A DNA stretch of 64,000 nucleotides, from NCBI GenBank assembly GCA_037176885.1, contig JAWWNJ010000003.1, forward strand, positions 2,728,001 through 2,792,000, read 5' to 3'. The DNA is from Favolaschia claudopus. Its lineage: Eukaryota > Basidiomycota > Agaricomycetes > Agaricales > Mycenaceae. Position numbers and translations under genes: made by a program. This document shows, in pieces, positions 43,065 through 54,101 of this stretch (position 1 is the stretch's first letter; the number at the start of each line of letters is the position of its first letter). Below the pieces are notes generated by a model that saw only the letters and a program-made list of their open reading frames with translations, was not told the DNA's origin and ran no database searches.

Positions 43065-46000
43065 TTGGGTGATGGTGTTTGTTGTGTCGCACGACTCTCA
43101 TCTTCGTCTCTCTCCGCTTCATTCAACTGTCGCGATGGCTCGGCCTCGAACTACTCCTCTACCGGTTCTGCACCCGAACTCTGGCTATACATCCATCGTA
43201 TTGCGTTGGCAGATCTGTGGCCGGAAACCCAGGCTGATGCTGTCACCTATCACCTAGAAGGAGTGCCGAAGCTCCCATTGAATGACAGGGATTTGCACCG
43301 TTATCTGAAGGTGGGAACGACTACTATTGTGCCCAATGGGTATGAATTCTCCCATTGGGTCAGAATTCACGATTTCCTGCTCCCTCTCTTTACTTTTTGC
43401 CCCCGGAATTTTCCGGCATGTATTCTAGTAGTTGTAATGCATAATTCTACCAAAGGGCTTGAGGATTCGTGAAGAGGAAGGTATTAAAATACGGTTACCG
43501 GGACATCAAAGTCAGTGATCCCGCGACATATCTCAATGTTCTGACTTACCTCTTCACTGTTTAAACCCGGGAAACTTGGAGAGACCTCATACAACATGCC
43601 AAATACCTCGGACAAACTCAGATGATTTAACCGGTACGTCGTCGTCGCGCGCTGGAGGGGACCGTCTCCGAGCGTGACAATTTCAAACTCCGCTCGCTAA
43701 ACGCGTCGGCCACGCCGTGCCGTTTGTTGACACCTCTTCGACGCGTCCCCGTGCATGCCAGATGTCGACAAGAAGGAGCAGAAGATTCAAGACGCGTGCC
43801 GGCTCCTCTCTCGTCGCGTCAACAATGGGCAGAAACCGGACGTCAAGAATCTTGCTCGCGAGCTTGACTTGCCTTATACTACTCTTTACAATCGCTGGAA
43901 AAATATTCACAAATCGCGTTCCGAGGCCACTCGCGCTCAGCTATTCCTCTCCCCTCCCGTCGAGCACGTTCTCCTCAAATGGATTGAGCATCTCGGGGAA
44001 ATTGGCACCCCTCTGTATAAAAAAACTGTCCGTCAGCGTGCTCAGCTATTGCACCCACTCCACAAGAAGCCGAGTAAAAACTGGATCTATGACTTCATTA
44101 AACGGCATCCCACCATCTCCTTCGCCAGCTCAGCCGGTCTTGATCCCAAGCGCGCGAAGGCTTTCAATGAACCTGTTGTCGGCCGCTTCTTTGACAAGCT
44201 GGAAGAACTTGTCGAGAAGCACGGCATTCCTATTGAGAACGTGTATAATATGGATGAGAAGGGGGTGCAGCGCGGCGGAGGAAAAAAAGCTAGCCGCCGA
44301 AAGTATTTGTACTCGCGCAGGCAGAAGGCAAAGTACAAGCACCGCAGCGCTAATCTCGAGCTCATCACTATCATCGAAGCCGTGTGCGCTGATGGGACAA
44401 GCCTCAAACCCGGCTTCGTTTTCCCTGGGTCGGCGCAATGTCCTGAATGGTTTGAAGAAGATGATGAGATCGTGTACGTGTTGCTACCTCCACCCGCATC
44501 TCAGTACTGACCTCTAGATATTTTCAGTATTGCCATGTCCACGAACGGCTGGACCGACGACTTCATTGGACTTGAGTGGTTCAGAATATGCTTCATTCCC
44601 CAGGCCAAGGCTCGAAACAAATCCGGGAAGCCTATTCTCCTCATTCTCGACGGTCACGGCTCTCATGATCAAATCACGATCATCGATCTCGCCGAAGAAC
44701 ATGGTATCATTGTTCTTCTGCTCCCTCCGCACACAACACACAAGCTTCAGCCACTCGACGTCGGGATTTTTGGACCGTTCTCCCGGGGCTGGGTGGAGCG
44801 CTGCGACGATATTGTCGCGCTCCGTGGCTCTGAGATGCGCAAGGAGGACTTCGTCAAAGAATACATGTCTGTACGTCAAGAAACCTTCCGACCTTCGGTC
44901 ATCATCTCTGCCTTCAAGAAGAGCGGCATCTGGCCGGTCAGCCGGCATGCATTTACTGCAGAGGACTACGCACCGAGTCTCCCATATTCCATTGCCGCTC
45001 GCGCCGTCCCTAACATTCCCGAGCTTAACCATACTCCCTCCACCTCAGCGCCCATTGCAACACCCCCCCCCTTCCAATCCGCCGGCTCCCATACTTCAGA
45101 GATCACAGGCTCGCTGTGAGTCTGACTCTGACTCCGATTCAGATAGTGATTCGGACTCAGACTCGGAATCCAGTGACGACGACGACGTTCAGCAACCTGT
45201 CACTCTACCTGTTGTTCCTCAGCCCTCAACATCATCTTCTATTCCTTCCCCCCCTTCAGCTTCCTTGTCGTCCCCCCCAGAAACTCTTTCCGCCCGAGCC
45301 ACTCGTTCCACTGCTGCCGCACAATCCACCCTCCCGACCACTCAATTTTATCATGACCCTGTTCTGTTCGCACGGATCCAGAACCTCGAGAATGAGCTTC
45401 AGGCCACCCGAGCACACATGGGTATGATGGAGGCAGAAATTGCATCGCAGAAGCGGCAGCTCAATGAGCGGGATGCCCGGCCGAGCAAGAAGCGGAAGCT
45501 CAATGTCGAGGCACGGGTATTGACCTCGGCGGAGGGGAAGAGGTTGGCGGCAGAGAAAGAGGCGGAGAGGACGAGCAAAGCGAGGAAGAAGGCGGAGAGT
45601 GCTCAGCGACGTAAGGAGAAGGAGAATTTGCGGGAGGAGAATCGGCGGAATAGGGAGCGGGACCCTGATGCTGCCTTTACCGGTGTCCTTTCGGCCAAGA
45701 ATAAAGACGACTTGAAGGATATTGCTCATTCCCTCAAGTTATCTGAAGAAGGCACGAAAGCAGTATTATCGGAGCGGATCAAAAAACACTTCGATGACAA
45801 CCCAGCAGACCGCGAAAGCAACAAATATCGCGGTCTATTCAGCCGTGCCCCGCGTGCGCAGCGTGCACAACCCCCTGTATCTCAAGAGCCACTCTCCTTG
45901 CCTTCTACCTCTTCCAACCCTCCACCTCCGGAGCTGTCGATGCCCTCATCATCGACGTATCCATCTTTTGATTTCGCATTTCCGCCGCCCCAATTCTCAT

Positions 46001-48486
46001 TCCACAACCACCCATTCGTGCTTCCACAGGACCAATTGACCCCTCACAATCCTCCTCCTACCTCTACTTCATTCGGAATGGACATTCCATTTAATATAGA
46101 AACTAATCTCAGGCTTGCGAATACGTACCAAAATTACCTACATCCTTATAACTCTTCGTAGTACATAGTAGCTTGATATCATTCACTAACCCCAGTACAT
46201 ATTTGACACTCAGATACTCTTCATAACTTGTTTTGCGACACAGAATACCATATTGATTAATAGATACATGGAATCATAAGCTTAACAAGTGGTGCAGCGC
46301 CAACGACAGCCTCCTCCCACTCAACGAGCCGCTTCTCTGCTCGTATTTGAGCCTCTTGAGCCTCCGCGCATGCGGACCTCGCAGCTTGAAGCTCACGGAG
46401 AGCTTCGTCACGTTCAGCCTCGAGCCGAACGCAACGCGTGCGCAGCTGCTCGTAGGTCTCCGGTTCCGGAGAAGGTTCTCCATCTACAGCATGGTTAGCA
46501 TAACAGAATAAGGGCAGGATGGTAGAACATACCATAGACAACCCGCTGTTGTCGATGATCCAACTGGCTCAAAACATCTTGAGATGTTATGCCGTAGTCG
46601 AAGCCGCTGCTGAGAGGCTGCTGCGAGGGCTCTTGTTGGCCAACAAGATGGTCGATGGCGTCCTGGGACGTAGTCTGCGAGTTGAGAAATCCCCCGGGTT
46701 CAAAATCCCTGGCATATTGATTAGATAAAAGAGTTTGAAGAAGATTTTTGACACGCACCGGCGCGTCTTTTCATTTGAGGCTACAGCGGACGGCCGAGGG
46801 GTGCGCACTGGACTTGAAACAGGTTCCGGTTTGGTCTCTTGATATCCCTCAAGCCTACGGCGTTGACACAGCGGGTAGTCGCCGTCTTGGGCGTCTTCAA
46901 AGCCGCGTTTGACGCGTTTGCGACGGCACCATTCCCGGTATTCTGCAAGGTCTTGTGGTGACATTTCGGCCTCATATTCATCGCGAATGGGTTGTTTATG
47001 TTGAGACTGTTCATAATCCAGAGCCAGGCTTGTGGGTGAGGAGGGTAGATAGTCGTCGTCGAGGTAGCTGGTCATGGCAGAGTGCGGAAAGAATGCAAGG
47101 ATCATTTCGATCAGGGCCGAGATTGATCCAAACTGTGACATTCTGTGACTTGCAAACCCTCCCCTCCAGCGCGCGACGACGACGTACCGGTTAAATCATC
47201 TGAGTTTGTCCGAGGTATTTGGCATGTTGTATGAGGTCTCTCCAAGTTTCCCGGGTTTAAACAGTGAAGAGGTAAGTCAGAACATTGAGATATGTCGCGG
47301 GATCACTGACTTTGATGTCCCGGTAACCGTATTTTAATACCTTCCTCTTCACGAATCCTCAAGCCCTTTGGTAGAATTATGCATTACAACTACTAGAATA
47401 CATGCCGGAAAATTCCGGGGGCAAAAAGTAAAGAGAGGGAGCAGGAAATCGTGAATTCTGACCCAATGGGAGAATTCATACCCATTAGTATATTGCAAGG
47501 AAATCTGCTCACAGTCTCTGCGAATTCACCAGGCTGTCATGGCGCTTCGGCGTGTTTGTCGCCATTGGCATACTTTGACGCAGGACCTGCTATATCCGCA
47601 CGTTTGGCTTAATTATTCGAGGAATTGGAGCTATATCTCCAATGCAGTATCTCAGCCGCACATTGCAGCCCTTGTTCGAAATGTACGCCTCTCCCCTACG
47701 CGCTTCGACCACAATTTCTCTATCCTACAACGCTGTGCCTCGCACATTGAACTCGTTGTACAACCCGAGTTCCCGCGTACCGAGCGGGTGTATACTGGCC
47801 CGCTGGACGAGCCCCTTCCTGATTTACCCTCTCTCCAACATGTATACTGGATTGAATCTGCATGGTCTACACCACTGCTTCTCGCCATCTTGCGTTCTGC
47901 AGTAAAGCTGCAACATCTCGCGATCTCCTCGTCATCCAGTATTGACTCCAGTTTCTTTCGGTCCGCTTCATTCCCTCCCCTTTCCCGTCTGCGCTCTCTA
48001 CTCGTCATTGGTCTACCTCGCACGGACATATCCGCGTTTCTGCGGCACTCGCATTTAACGTCACTCGAAGAGCTCACCATTCCCCCCATGTATCTCATGC
48101 TACAACTCCCCTCTATCCCCACCCTGCGTACTCTGATCCTGGCGAATTCGTACTATGCATCTAGCACAGTCTCATTCGCGGTGATTCTCGATCTTTTCCC
48201 GCAGCTGATGGAGCTGCGTTATTCACTCGCATCTTCACTGATTCCGCCGACGGGAGGACAATTTGCGTCTGCTCTCGTCTGTGTGCATCTTTTGTCGCAT
48301 AACTCTCCTCCCCCCTATAGCATCGATCCGCACTGTTTGCTCCTTTTGGGGCCGGCTTTCGGTGCGCTTGAACGGGTGGTACTTGCGGGCCCTGGGTGGG
48401 TCGGCACTCAGGCACTGGAGTGGGAGGAGTGGCGGAGCATTAAGGACAGAGGGTGCATCGTGGAGATGGAGAAGCGGCCACACTGA
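43065..48486 (+). CDS. F-box-like protein with transposon in its first intron
   Basis: Two exons, 43065-43310 and 47515-48486, give 405 residues. Exon 1 encodes APELWLYIHRIALADLWPE and LNDRDLHRYLK; exon 2 continues SLRIHQAVMALRRVCRHWHT LTQDLLYPHVWL-type sequence, the usual F-box-like agaric layout. Leucine-rich blocks follow. The split is in phase 0, with donor GTGGGA after CTGAAG at 43311 and acceptor CTCACAG at 47514. A 4.15-kb transposon sits inside this intron; without it and one TATTG copy the intron would be 38 nt, rather short. Exon 1 has no second in-frame ATG; the ATG at 43136 is in another frame, so the start may be wrong or lost. Whether the gene is still spliced is unknown. Confidence 0.7.
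43335..43661 (+). repeat. Left terminal inverted repeat (327 bp)
   Basis: Starts aatgggtatgaattctccca and ends ctggagggga; it matches the reverse complement of 47160-47486. Its outer end forms a hairpin, CCCAATGGG (43332-43340) with CCCATTGGG (43351-43359). Confidence 0.92.
43755..46161 (+). CDS. DDE transposase (CENP-B/jerky-like), frame broken at a C9 run
   Basis: Exon 1 (43755-44473) has a psq-like helix-turn-helix (LARELDLPYTTLYNRW), then a CENPB-type HTH region with KKPSKNWIYDFIKRHP. The first catalytic Asp is in VYNMDEKGVQRG. After a 54-nt intron (GTACGT to TTTCAG) exon 2 (from 44528) gives NGWTDDFIGLEWF, the second Asp in LLILDGHGSHD and the third in THKLQPLDVGIFGPFSRGW. This frame stops at 45119. 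The frame one base on continues with a Ser-Asp run, a coiled coil (ARIQNLENELQATRAHMGMM), a basic region and a SAP-like motif (KNKDDLKDIAHSLKLSEEGT), ending at 46161. The switch lies within or just after nine C at 45063-45071, so a one-base insertion, sequencing error or slippage is likely. If joined, the protein has about 780 residues. Confidence 0.85.
46257..47141 (-). CDS. Second transposon gene, coiled-coil protein
   Basis: Three exons (47141-46759, 46708-46533, 46483-46257) give 261 residues with matching phases. It starts only 19 bases inside the right inverted repeat; an internal ATG (MTSYLDDDYLP) is an alternative start. The first exon is rich in charged residues (YREWCRRKRVKRGFEDAQDG); the middle is Gln- and Ser-rich (DHLVGQQEPSQQPLSSGFD); the last exon is a coiled coil (ETYEQLRTRCVRLEAERDEA, EAQEAQIRAEKRLVEWEEAV). 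No known domain. Its place, converging on the transposase gene inside the same element, suggests an accessory factor such as a DNA-binding partner; this is a guess. Confidence 0.72.
47160..47486 (-). repeat. Right terminal inverted repeat (327 bp)
   Basis: Reverse complement of 43335-43661. The hairpin at this end is shorter because the flank reads AGT where the left end has CCC. Confidence 0.92.
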
Positions 48487-48561
48487 TTTCGTTGGCAGTT
48501 TCATACGCTGCTGGTAATGTCGCCTCTTCAATTCCTCAGCAGTCCTTCACCTGAGGTACAT
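48487..48561. other. 3' flank of F-box gene before a relic element
   Basis: Short spacer. Its last bases (gaggtacat) resemble the right flank of the relic element (tggtacctt). Confidence 0.3.
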
Positions 48562-51500
48562 ACGTTTTGCTGACAAATCGACCTTCAAGGTCGGGTTTTG
48601 AGGGTGCGTAGAACCCTACCTCAAGCTCCAGGCAACGGAAGCGGGTATCACGTAAAATGAGGCATTAAGCCTAATTAGGACGTTGCTGTATGGCGGTTGA
48701 GCGTCGACGTCGGGGGCTCGTCGTCGTCGTCGTCGGGCGAACCAGCGTTGGTCAAATCTAAGAGTTCGGCATCACAAGCGATTCCCCGGCACGGTGCGAG
48801 TGCCGGAATGCCGTGTCCAACGCATTCTTTGATCCCTGTTTGACAGATTGATCTGTTTGATCACTCTTGTTGTTAACCACGCCGCCGCCGTCCTCGATTC
48901 TCGCATCCACACCTTCGTCCCGTTCAGCTATCTGTTGCGGCGCTTTGCGCAATGGTTCTGCTACTTGGATTATCGGTTCTCGCCCACTGTTGCCGTATCC
49001 TCTTCAAATATCTGCGCCTCCGTCGCTGTCGGCTACCGTTCTCGTCGTGGATTTTGTCGACTCCATCGTCTCTGACGGCCAAGCCGCCAAAAGATATTCA
49101 TGAAATGTCGTGTCAGACAATAGCTCCATCTGCGCACACCTACATCTCGCTTTTGACGCGCCGTTCACCGCCGCCGACGGCCGATGCCCACAAAAATCGA
49201 AATTTCCCGCAAATCGTGAAGAATGCGCAGGCCATGCCCCCAACCATGTCTATCTACTCTTACTCCCCCCGTTTGATCGTCTGCTTCGCTCTCGACTTCC
49301 CGTTCGCCACCGCCTCCGTCGACACCGTCGCGAAAATTGTAATAAATTGCTAGGAAAGAGCCCTGAATGTTGCGCAAGCACCCTCAAATCTATAAACTTG
49401 TTGCGCACAATCATCACCATAAGCCCCAATTCTCCCGCCGCCGTCGACATTAGTAACCCCCACCCGCAACGCCCTCCGTCATTCTGGAGACGACGGAGGC
49501 GGCGTTTGGGAGAGGTGGATGCTGACGATATGACTTGGTGTGGCATTGTGGCTTTGGGAGCGATAATATGGCAGGATTGGAGGTAGTCAAGCAGCGCTAG
49601 AGGTGGTTTGGTGGGTTCGAATCGTCGATGACTAGGCATTCAACGGCGGCGGTGGGTGTGACGCAACGACGGCGTCGAGGATTTGGTTGCAGGACAGCTA
49701 GAGATCGGATTGGTCCAGAATCAAACGGAAGGAACAAATGGGCTACCGTCTTAGCACGCAAGTTTGTACCTGTGTTAAAGGAAAAACAAGAGAGAACGTT
49801 TGTAGAGGCCAAACAAAGCCCCGAGCAACGATAGGATGATAAAGCACCAGGTAAGAGCTTAGGCTTTGTATGGAGCATCGAGAAACGTCGACGTCCACAA
49901 ACAACGGCGTCGGGTTCGGGAACGTGCAGCTGTCGGGAACACGTTGAGACCTGAGGTGCGTCAGCAGCAAACAGAAAGAGAGTGAAGGGAGAGGTCAAAA
50001 AACGCAGCTGCGATTCACTGGGAGCACGCCACAGTGACTTCTTGACCAGGGCGGGCAGTGACAGCATAGCCGACCCGACGTCCCGCCGCATTCAGGCCGT
50101 CCTAACACCCCGGCATTGTCGCGCCGACAGCCACAGACGTAAAAGACCGCTTTAAAGCCAACCAATCGTGAGACGAATAAATCTCGTCGTCTCTCGTTTT
50201 GCTTACCGTTCTCTACTTTCTTAAGGAAATTGTACCGATATCTATCGGAAATTGTTCTAGCGACATCCCCGAAACTTTCTATGTAAAAATATCCGTAGGT
50301 TTCCAACCTTTTATCTCAGATGCACAAAGTGGCCTGTAAGATGCTCTAGTTCATAGTGCGGATTAAGGACTGGCTTGTGCTCACAAGTCAAAGTCTTCTC
50401 AATATTTTTCTGCTTGCTAAAATATTGCAAGTTTGCATGGTTGGAATACGGTATTCAACTAGCAATGTGCTTGACACTGCATATCTCAGTAGAATCCAAC
50501 TGTTTCCCTTATTTCAAAACAAAACGGCGGTGAAAATGACGGAGATTGAGAGCATGACCACAAAACAAAGCTTATATCAATTTATCGTATACAGTATGCT
50601 ATCCAGGCGAGAACAAATTAAGTTACAAGACCTGATTACAAGAGGTGACAAGAAGAGAACAACAACGACGGTGGCGGCAGGTGTGACGACGGCGGCAGCG
50701 GGATGCAAAAGTTGGCGATGCAGATGCTGGCAGCAGTTGTGAAGACATGGTGGTCTATTAGAAAACGTAGAGGCATCACATCGGAATACAGAATGACGGC
50801 CGCCGTCGTGTTTGGAGGGAGATGGCAGATGCGAAGACAGCGAGCGACGGAGGTACGGAGGCAGCGGCTGTAGTCAATGGTGAGATGTGGGGCGTCACCG
50901 TGGCAAAGGCGAAGGGGAAGGCGTTGGTGAGGTGTCCGGGATTGGCAGGTAAAAGAGAGGCAGCGTCGGCGGAAGGCGAAATCGGCGGTGCGAGTTCGAA
51001 AAGGATACGGCACCCACGCCGGCGGAACTTACGGACGTGAAAGGGGCAAGGTGCCCGAAGCTGATGCTGTTGCTACAGGATTGTTGGAGACCCGGACGGG
51101 GAGAGAATGCGCGGAGACGACGGTGAGGAAGTCGAACCGGCGGTGCGAGATAAGGAAGGACTCGAACGCCGCAGAGACGACGGAGAAGGAAGGTGTCGTG
51201 TGCTCCAAGGTGATGGAGCTGCTATTTAGTTTTTGAAGGGCGCGAAAGACACGGTACGTGGAACCGACGGCGGCGGTCAGCAACGGCGGTACGACTTTGG
51301 TAGATGTGGGGAGGACCAAAACAACGACGGAGAGGAAGGGCGACACATTTCTGAAGGTGGGGATACTGCGATCCGATGTTTACAGGACGGGGGGAGAACG
51401 GTATACGCAGAATCGATAGCGAAAGGGTAGAACCGGCGGCGCAAGCTGACGAAGCGGGTGAAGACCATGAAGGTTGCGGACAGTATGGGGGCAGCATGGT

Positions 51501-52227
51501 CAAAGGTGGTGAAGCTGCCTTTGCATTTCGTTAGGGAGAGAAGGCGCCAAGGGAACCGAAACCAGGGGCAGCGGAGCGGAACTGACGGTGCGGTGCGAAG
51601 AGGCACGCTGGAGGCCACATATTTATCTGAAGGGAAGTACAGAGTCGTCGAATGTCGCTGACACAGCTTCAGGGGCGCAAGGCAAGTGAGAGGGCGAAGG
51701 GAGAGCAAGGTGCATTTAGGGGTAATCGACGACGGCAGGTGTTAAAGGGAAGTTGGTGAGCTGAGGCTTCGCATGCGCATTCATAAACCTAACATCAGGC
51801 TGCTGTAAAATAACTGGGTCAATTGGGCGCGCCGTCATGGAATGCCAAGCAGTACAAGCGCACAGCAGCCCCAAATGATATCAGCTTCTCAACCCTCCAT
51901 CGTTGCCATAAAGACGCGAAAAAGCCCCAGGTAGACAGCCCAGACAAGCTATATGCTTCCTAGCAACAGAGAGCAAGTGAATGGTGGGTGTAGCGACAAC
52001 AGTGCGACGAGGGAGAGGGAGAGTGAAAGTCTGATCAGATCATAACATGACCAAACAGCCCGCCCACAACGAAGACGCCGCCGCCAACGTCGACGCGGTC
52101 CTAAATTAACGCAATGCCTCGGAGGTAAGGCTCATTATGTGATGCTCGACGCCGTTGCTCGAGCTTGAGGCTGGGTTTAGCTGAGCCGATTAACCCCACC
52201 TTGAAGGTCGATTTGTCATCAAAACGT
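48562..52227. mobile_element. Degenerate DNA transposon, 3.67 kb
   Basis: The two ends are inverted copies: ACGTTTTG-TGACAAATCGA and CCTTCAAGGT-GGGTT start both, with further shared blocks CCTCAAGCTC, CAACGG, TTAGGAC and GCGTCGACGT spread over about 190 bp. Flanks aggtacat and tggtacct may be a decayed 8-bp target duplication. I found no intact coding region inside; frames on both strands are short, Arg/Ala-rich and unrecognised. A TCG trinucleotide run lies at about 48715-48736. Diverged ends and lack of a transposase mean an old or non-autonomous copy. Superfamily not determined. Confidence 0.6.
51130..51650 (+). repeat. Degenerate tandem repeat of about 290 bp
   Basis: Two units, about 51130-51365 and 51420-51650, share in order gaaccggcgg-gc, aaggtg-tggagctgc, gggaaccg-like, and gaaggg segments. 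They lie within the relic element. Confidence 0.35.
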
Positions 52228-52867
52228 TGGTACCTTAGCTGCAGTCCTTATTTATATATCGATGAATAGCGGGTCTGATTCGTGGTGGAATCGTCTATAC
52301 AAACCACAGAAAATCGTCCAACGTGAGATCTGGTTCGTCTTTGACAGGCGGTATCGAACTGCTTCCCAAAATGGATTCAAAAGCACGATCACATGCGCGC
52401 GCCTCGCGTCACTTCCATTGTCCTCCTTCTTCTTTGCTACCACATTCACGTCCATCGTCGCCACTCTTAACAGAACCAGGAAATATCTTCACGAAGGGCA
52501 GGTGAGTTTTGTCGCAGACGTTCTTACTTCTCTCTCTCACCATCAGAAAGTTTTCGTAGTCGAAACACCCAATTGAGTCTGTCACCAGGGTGGTACCCTG
52601 TGCCACCGTATTGGAGGTCCAGTAACACAACCCTCAATAACTTCACATTCTCTACGACGCGTCCTTAAACCCGAAATCCAACCCAAAACAAGCAGTCCCA
52701 AATAGTCCGAACACGCCAACGTAGGAATTGGAGCCTGATTTGTAGCTCTTATGTCCGCGCTCCATCAAAGTGATACCACTTCAAACAACGTACGAGTGGA
52801 CTCTGTTCCTTATATCTTCCTCAAACTTACAATTCGCTGTATCTAGAATGGACAGCTGGATAGACCC
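52228..52867. other. Intergenic
   Basis: No gene supported. A GTATCTAG acceptor-like site at 52840-52848 precedes the next gene and may end a 5' UTR intron. Confidence 0.3.
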
Positions 52868-53830
52868 TTGTCGCCACATTCTCCATGGCGATCTCGTACC
52901 AGACAAGCCGGCTCCAAGTTCGAAGACAAAGGATGCAGCACCTGGATGAATCCTGACTCGACCACGATGTACTCAGAGGGTTCGGAGTATGGGGCTGCTT
53001 CCGTCTCAAACGAGAAGGGCGAAACGGCGCGAGGCGAATCTGACCAGTTTATACCGATACTGCTCCCCCACATTCAACGCTACTCCCCTGTACCGCGGAC
53101 TCCACCGCAGCCTCCCATCGAAAAGCCCGCCCAGGTTCATAAAGGCAAGAGCTCAAAGTATGAGAAATACGAGAAGAGCAAGGGCGGCGAGGCACTCGAT
53201 ATCGACGAATGGCGGGTTGTGGTCGAATCAGAGCGCTGCAGACCAATTGACGTGCCATTTCCAGAAGACAACGTACAGGACGCTGCCAGTTCGAGTGGGA
53301 CTTCGACTCCAGCGTTGGAGGAAGCGATCTTCCGGGAGTTTCTGAATTCCGGAACAGTGGGGAATAACCTTTCTGTAGGTTGCGAGGGTTTAGACGCGAG
53401 CATCCCGAAGACGCCCGCAGACCAAGCCAGTTTGGAAGGTGGATTGAATGGTGTCGGGGATTTTCCCCAAACCGTTGGAGGCGTTCTTGGACTTCCTGGG
53501 TTCGACGGGGATCGCGCCAGTCCATCCCAATCTCTGGATATCCGAGTCGCCGCAGGCCATGCATCAATGACCAAGTCTCCATCCGAGGATGTGTATGCCA
53601 GTAAATCTTCATCGCTGGGTGTCGAAATCCCTACAATCGTAATCAACGTCGCGTCGCCAACTCAACCCTGTTTCGATGGCGTCGTCTATATTAGGGATCG
53701 CAGACGTTCGCTGGACTATGCCCCCACGGAGCGACAGCGGGGAATTCTGAAGGAAATCTTCAGTGGGCAATATGTGAAACGTCGTGGGTCTATTAATCCG
53801 ACTTCCACCGAGGACAATGTGTCCAAGTAG
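52868..53830 (+). CDS. Hypothetical protein, 320 residues
   Basis: A single long open frame. The first 26 residues are unlike the rest, so the ATG at 52946 (MNPDSTTMYSEGSEYG) could be the real start. I recognise no family. It contains a Pro-rich block (RYSPVPRTPPQPPIEKP), a Lys/Tyr-rich block (SSKYEKYEKSKGGEA), DEWRVVVESERCRPIDVPFP, and a C-terminal basic stretch (YIRDRRRSLDYAPTERQRGI, then LKEIFSGQYVKRRGS). No signal peptide or membrane span. The long frame and even codon use support a real gene. Confidence 0.62.
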   Translation: MSPHSPWRSRTRQAGSKFEDKGCSTWMNPDSTTMYSEGSEYGAASVSNEKGETARGESDQFIPILLPHIQRYSPVPRTPPQPPIEKPAQVHKGKSSKYEKYEKSKGGEALDIDEWRVVVESERCRPIDVPFPEDNVQDAASSSGTSTPALEEAIFREFLNSGTVGNNLSVGCEGLDASIPKTPADQASLEGGLNGVGDFPQTVGGVLGLPGFDGDRASPSQSLDIRVAAGHASMTKSPSEDVYASKSSSLGVEIPTIVINVASPTQPCFDGVVYIRDRRRSLDYAPTERQRGILKEIFSGQYVKRRGSINPTSTEDNVSK

Positions 53831-54101
53831 GCGTATCCCTTGTGTACTTAGAAAGTAACCGTGTATTCTTGAGGTCTGGGAGCCTCTGTTTTCCGATTCA
53901 TCTCCATTGACTTGGTGTGACATGACTTAAATTTCAACGATTCAACGATTTGCCGTCCGAGTAATTTCTCCTCTGCAAGAGGGAGGAGGAACCTCGGATC
54001 CGTTCATAAATAATACAAATAAAAAATGAATACAACATATACACATACAAACCAAACCACACGGTCGCGCCGGCCAGCATAATACAATCGCGGCGTTACG
54101 G

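Larger units (their letters stand above)
43335..47486 (+). mobile_element. DNA transposon, pogo/CENP-B DDE type, 4.15 kb
   Basis: Bounded by 327-bp terminal inverted repeats that I found identical by eye. It encodes a DDE transposase on the plus strand and a second, three-exon gene on the minus strand. TATTG, which includes a TA, lies just outside both ends (43325-43329 and 47491-47495), consistent with a target-site duplication with a few end bases not shared. The element sits in an intron of an F-box gene. Perfect ends suggest recent insertion. Confidence 0.9.

Noticed and set aside
44530..45119. Plus-strand frame starting MPCPRTAGPTTS as a separate protein
   Set aside because: It is a shadow of the transposase catalytic exon; the DDE motifs are in the other frame. 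Only its part after about 45072 is coding.
49614..49623. GGTTCGAATC, B-box-like
   Set aside because: The flanks do not fold as a tRNA, and it lies in a relic transposon.
52868..53830. Antisense frames at 53049-53646 as genes
   Set aside because: They are shadows of the longer plus-strand frame and lack motifs.
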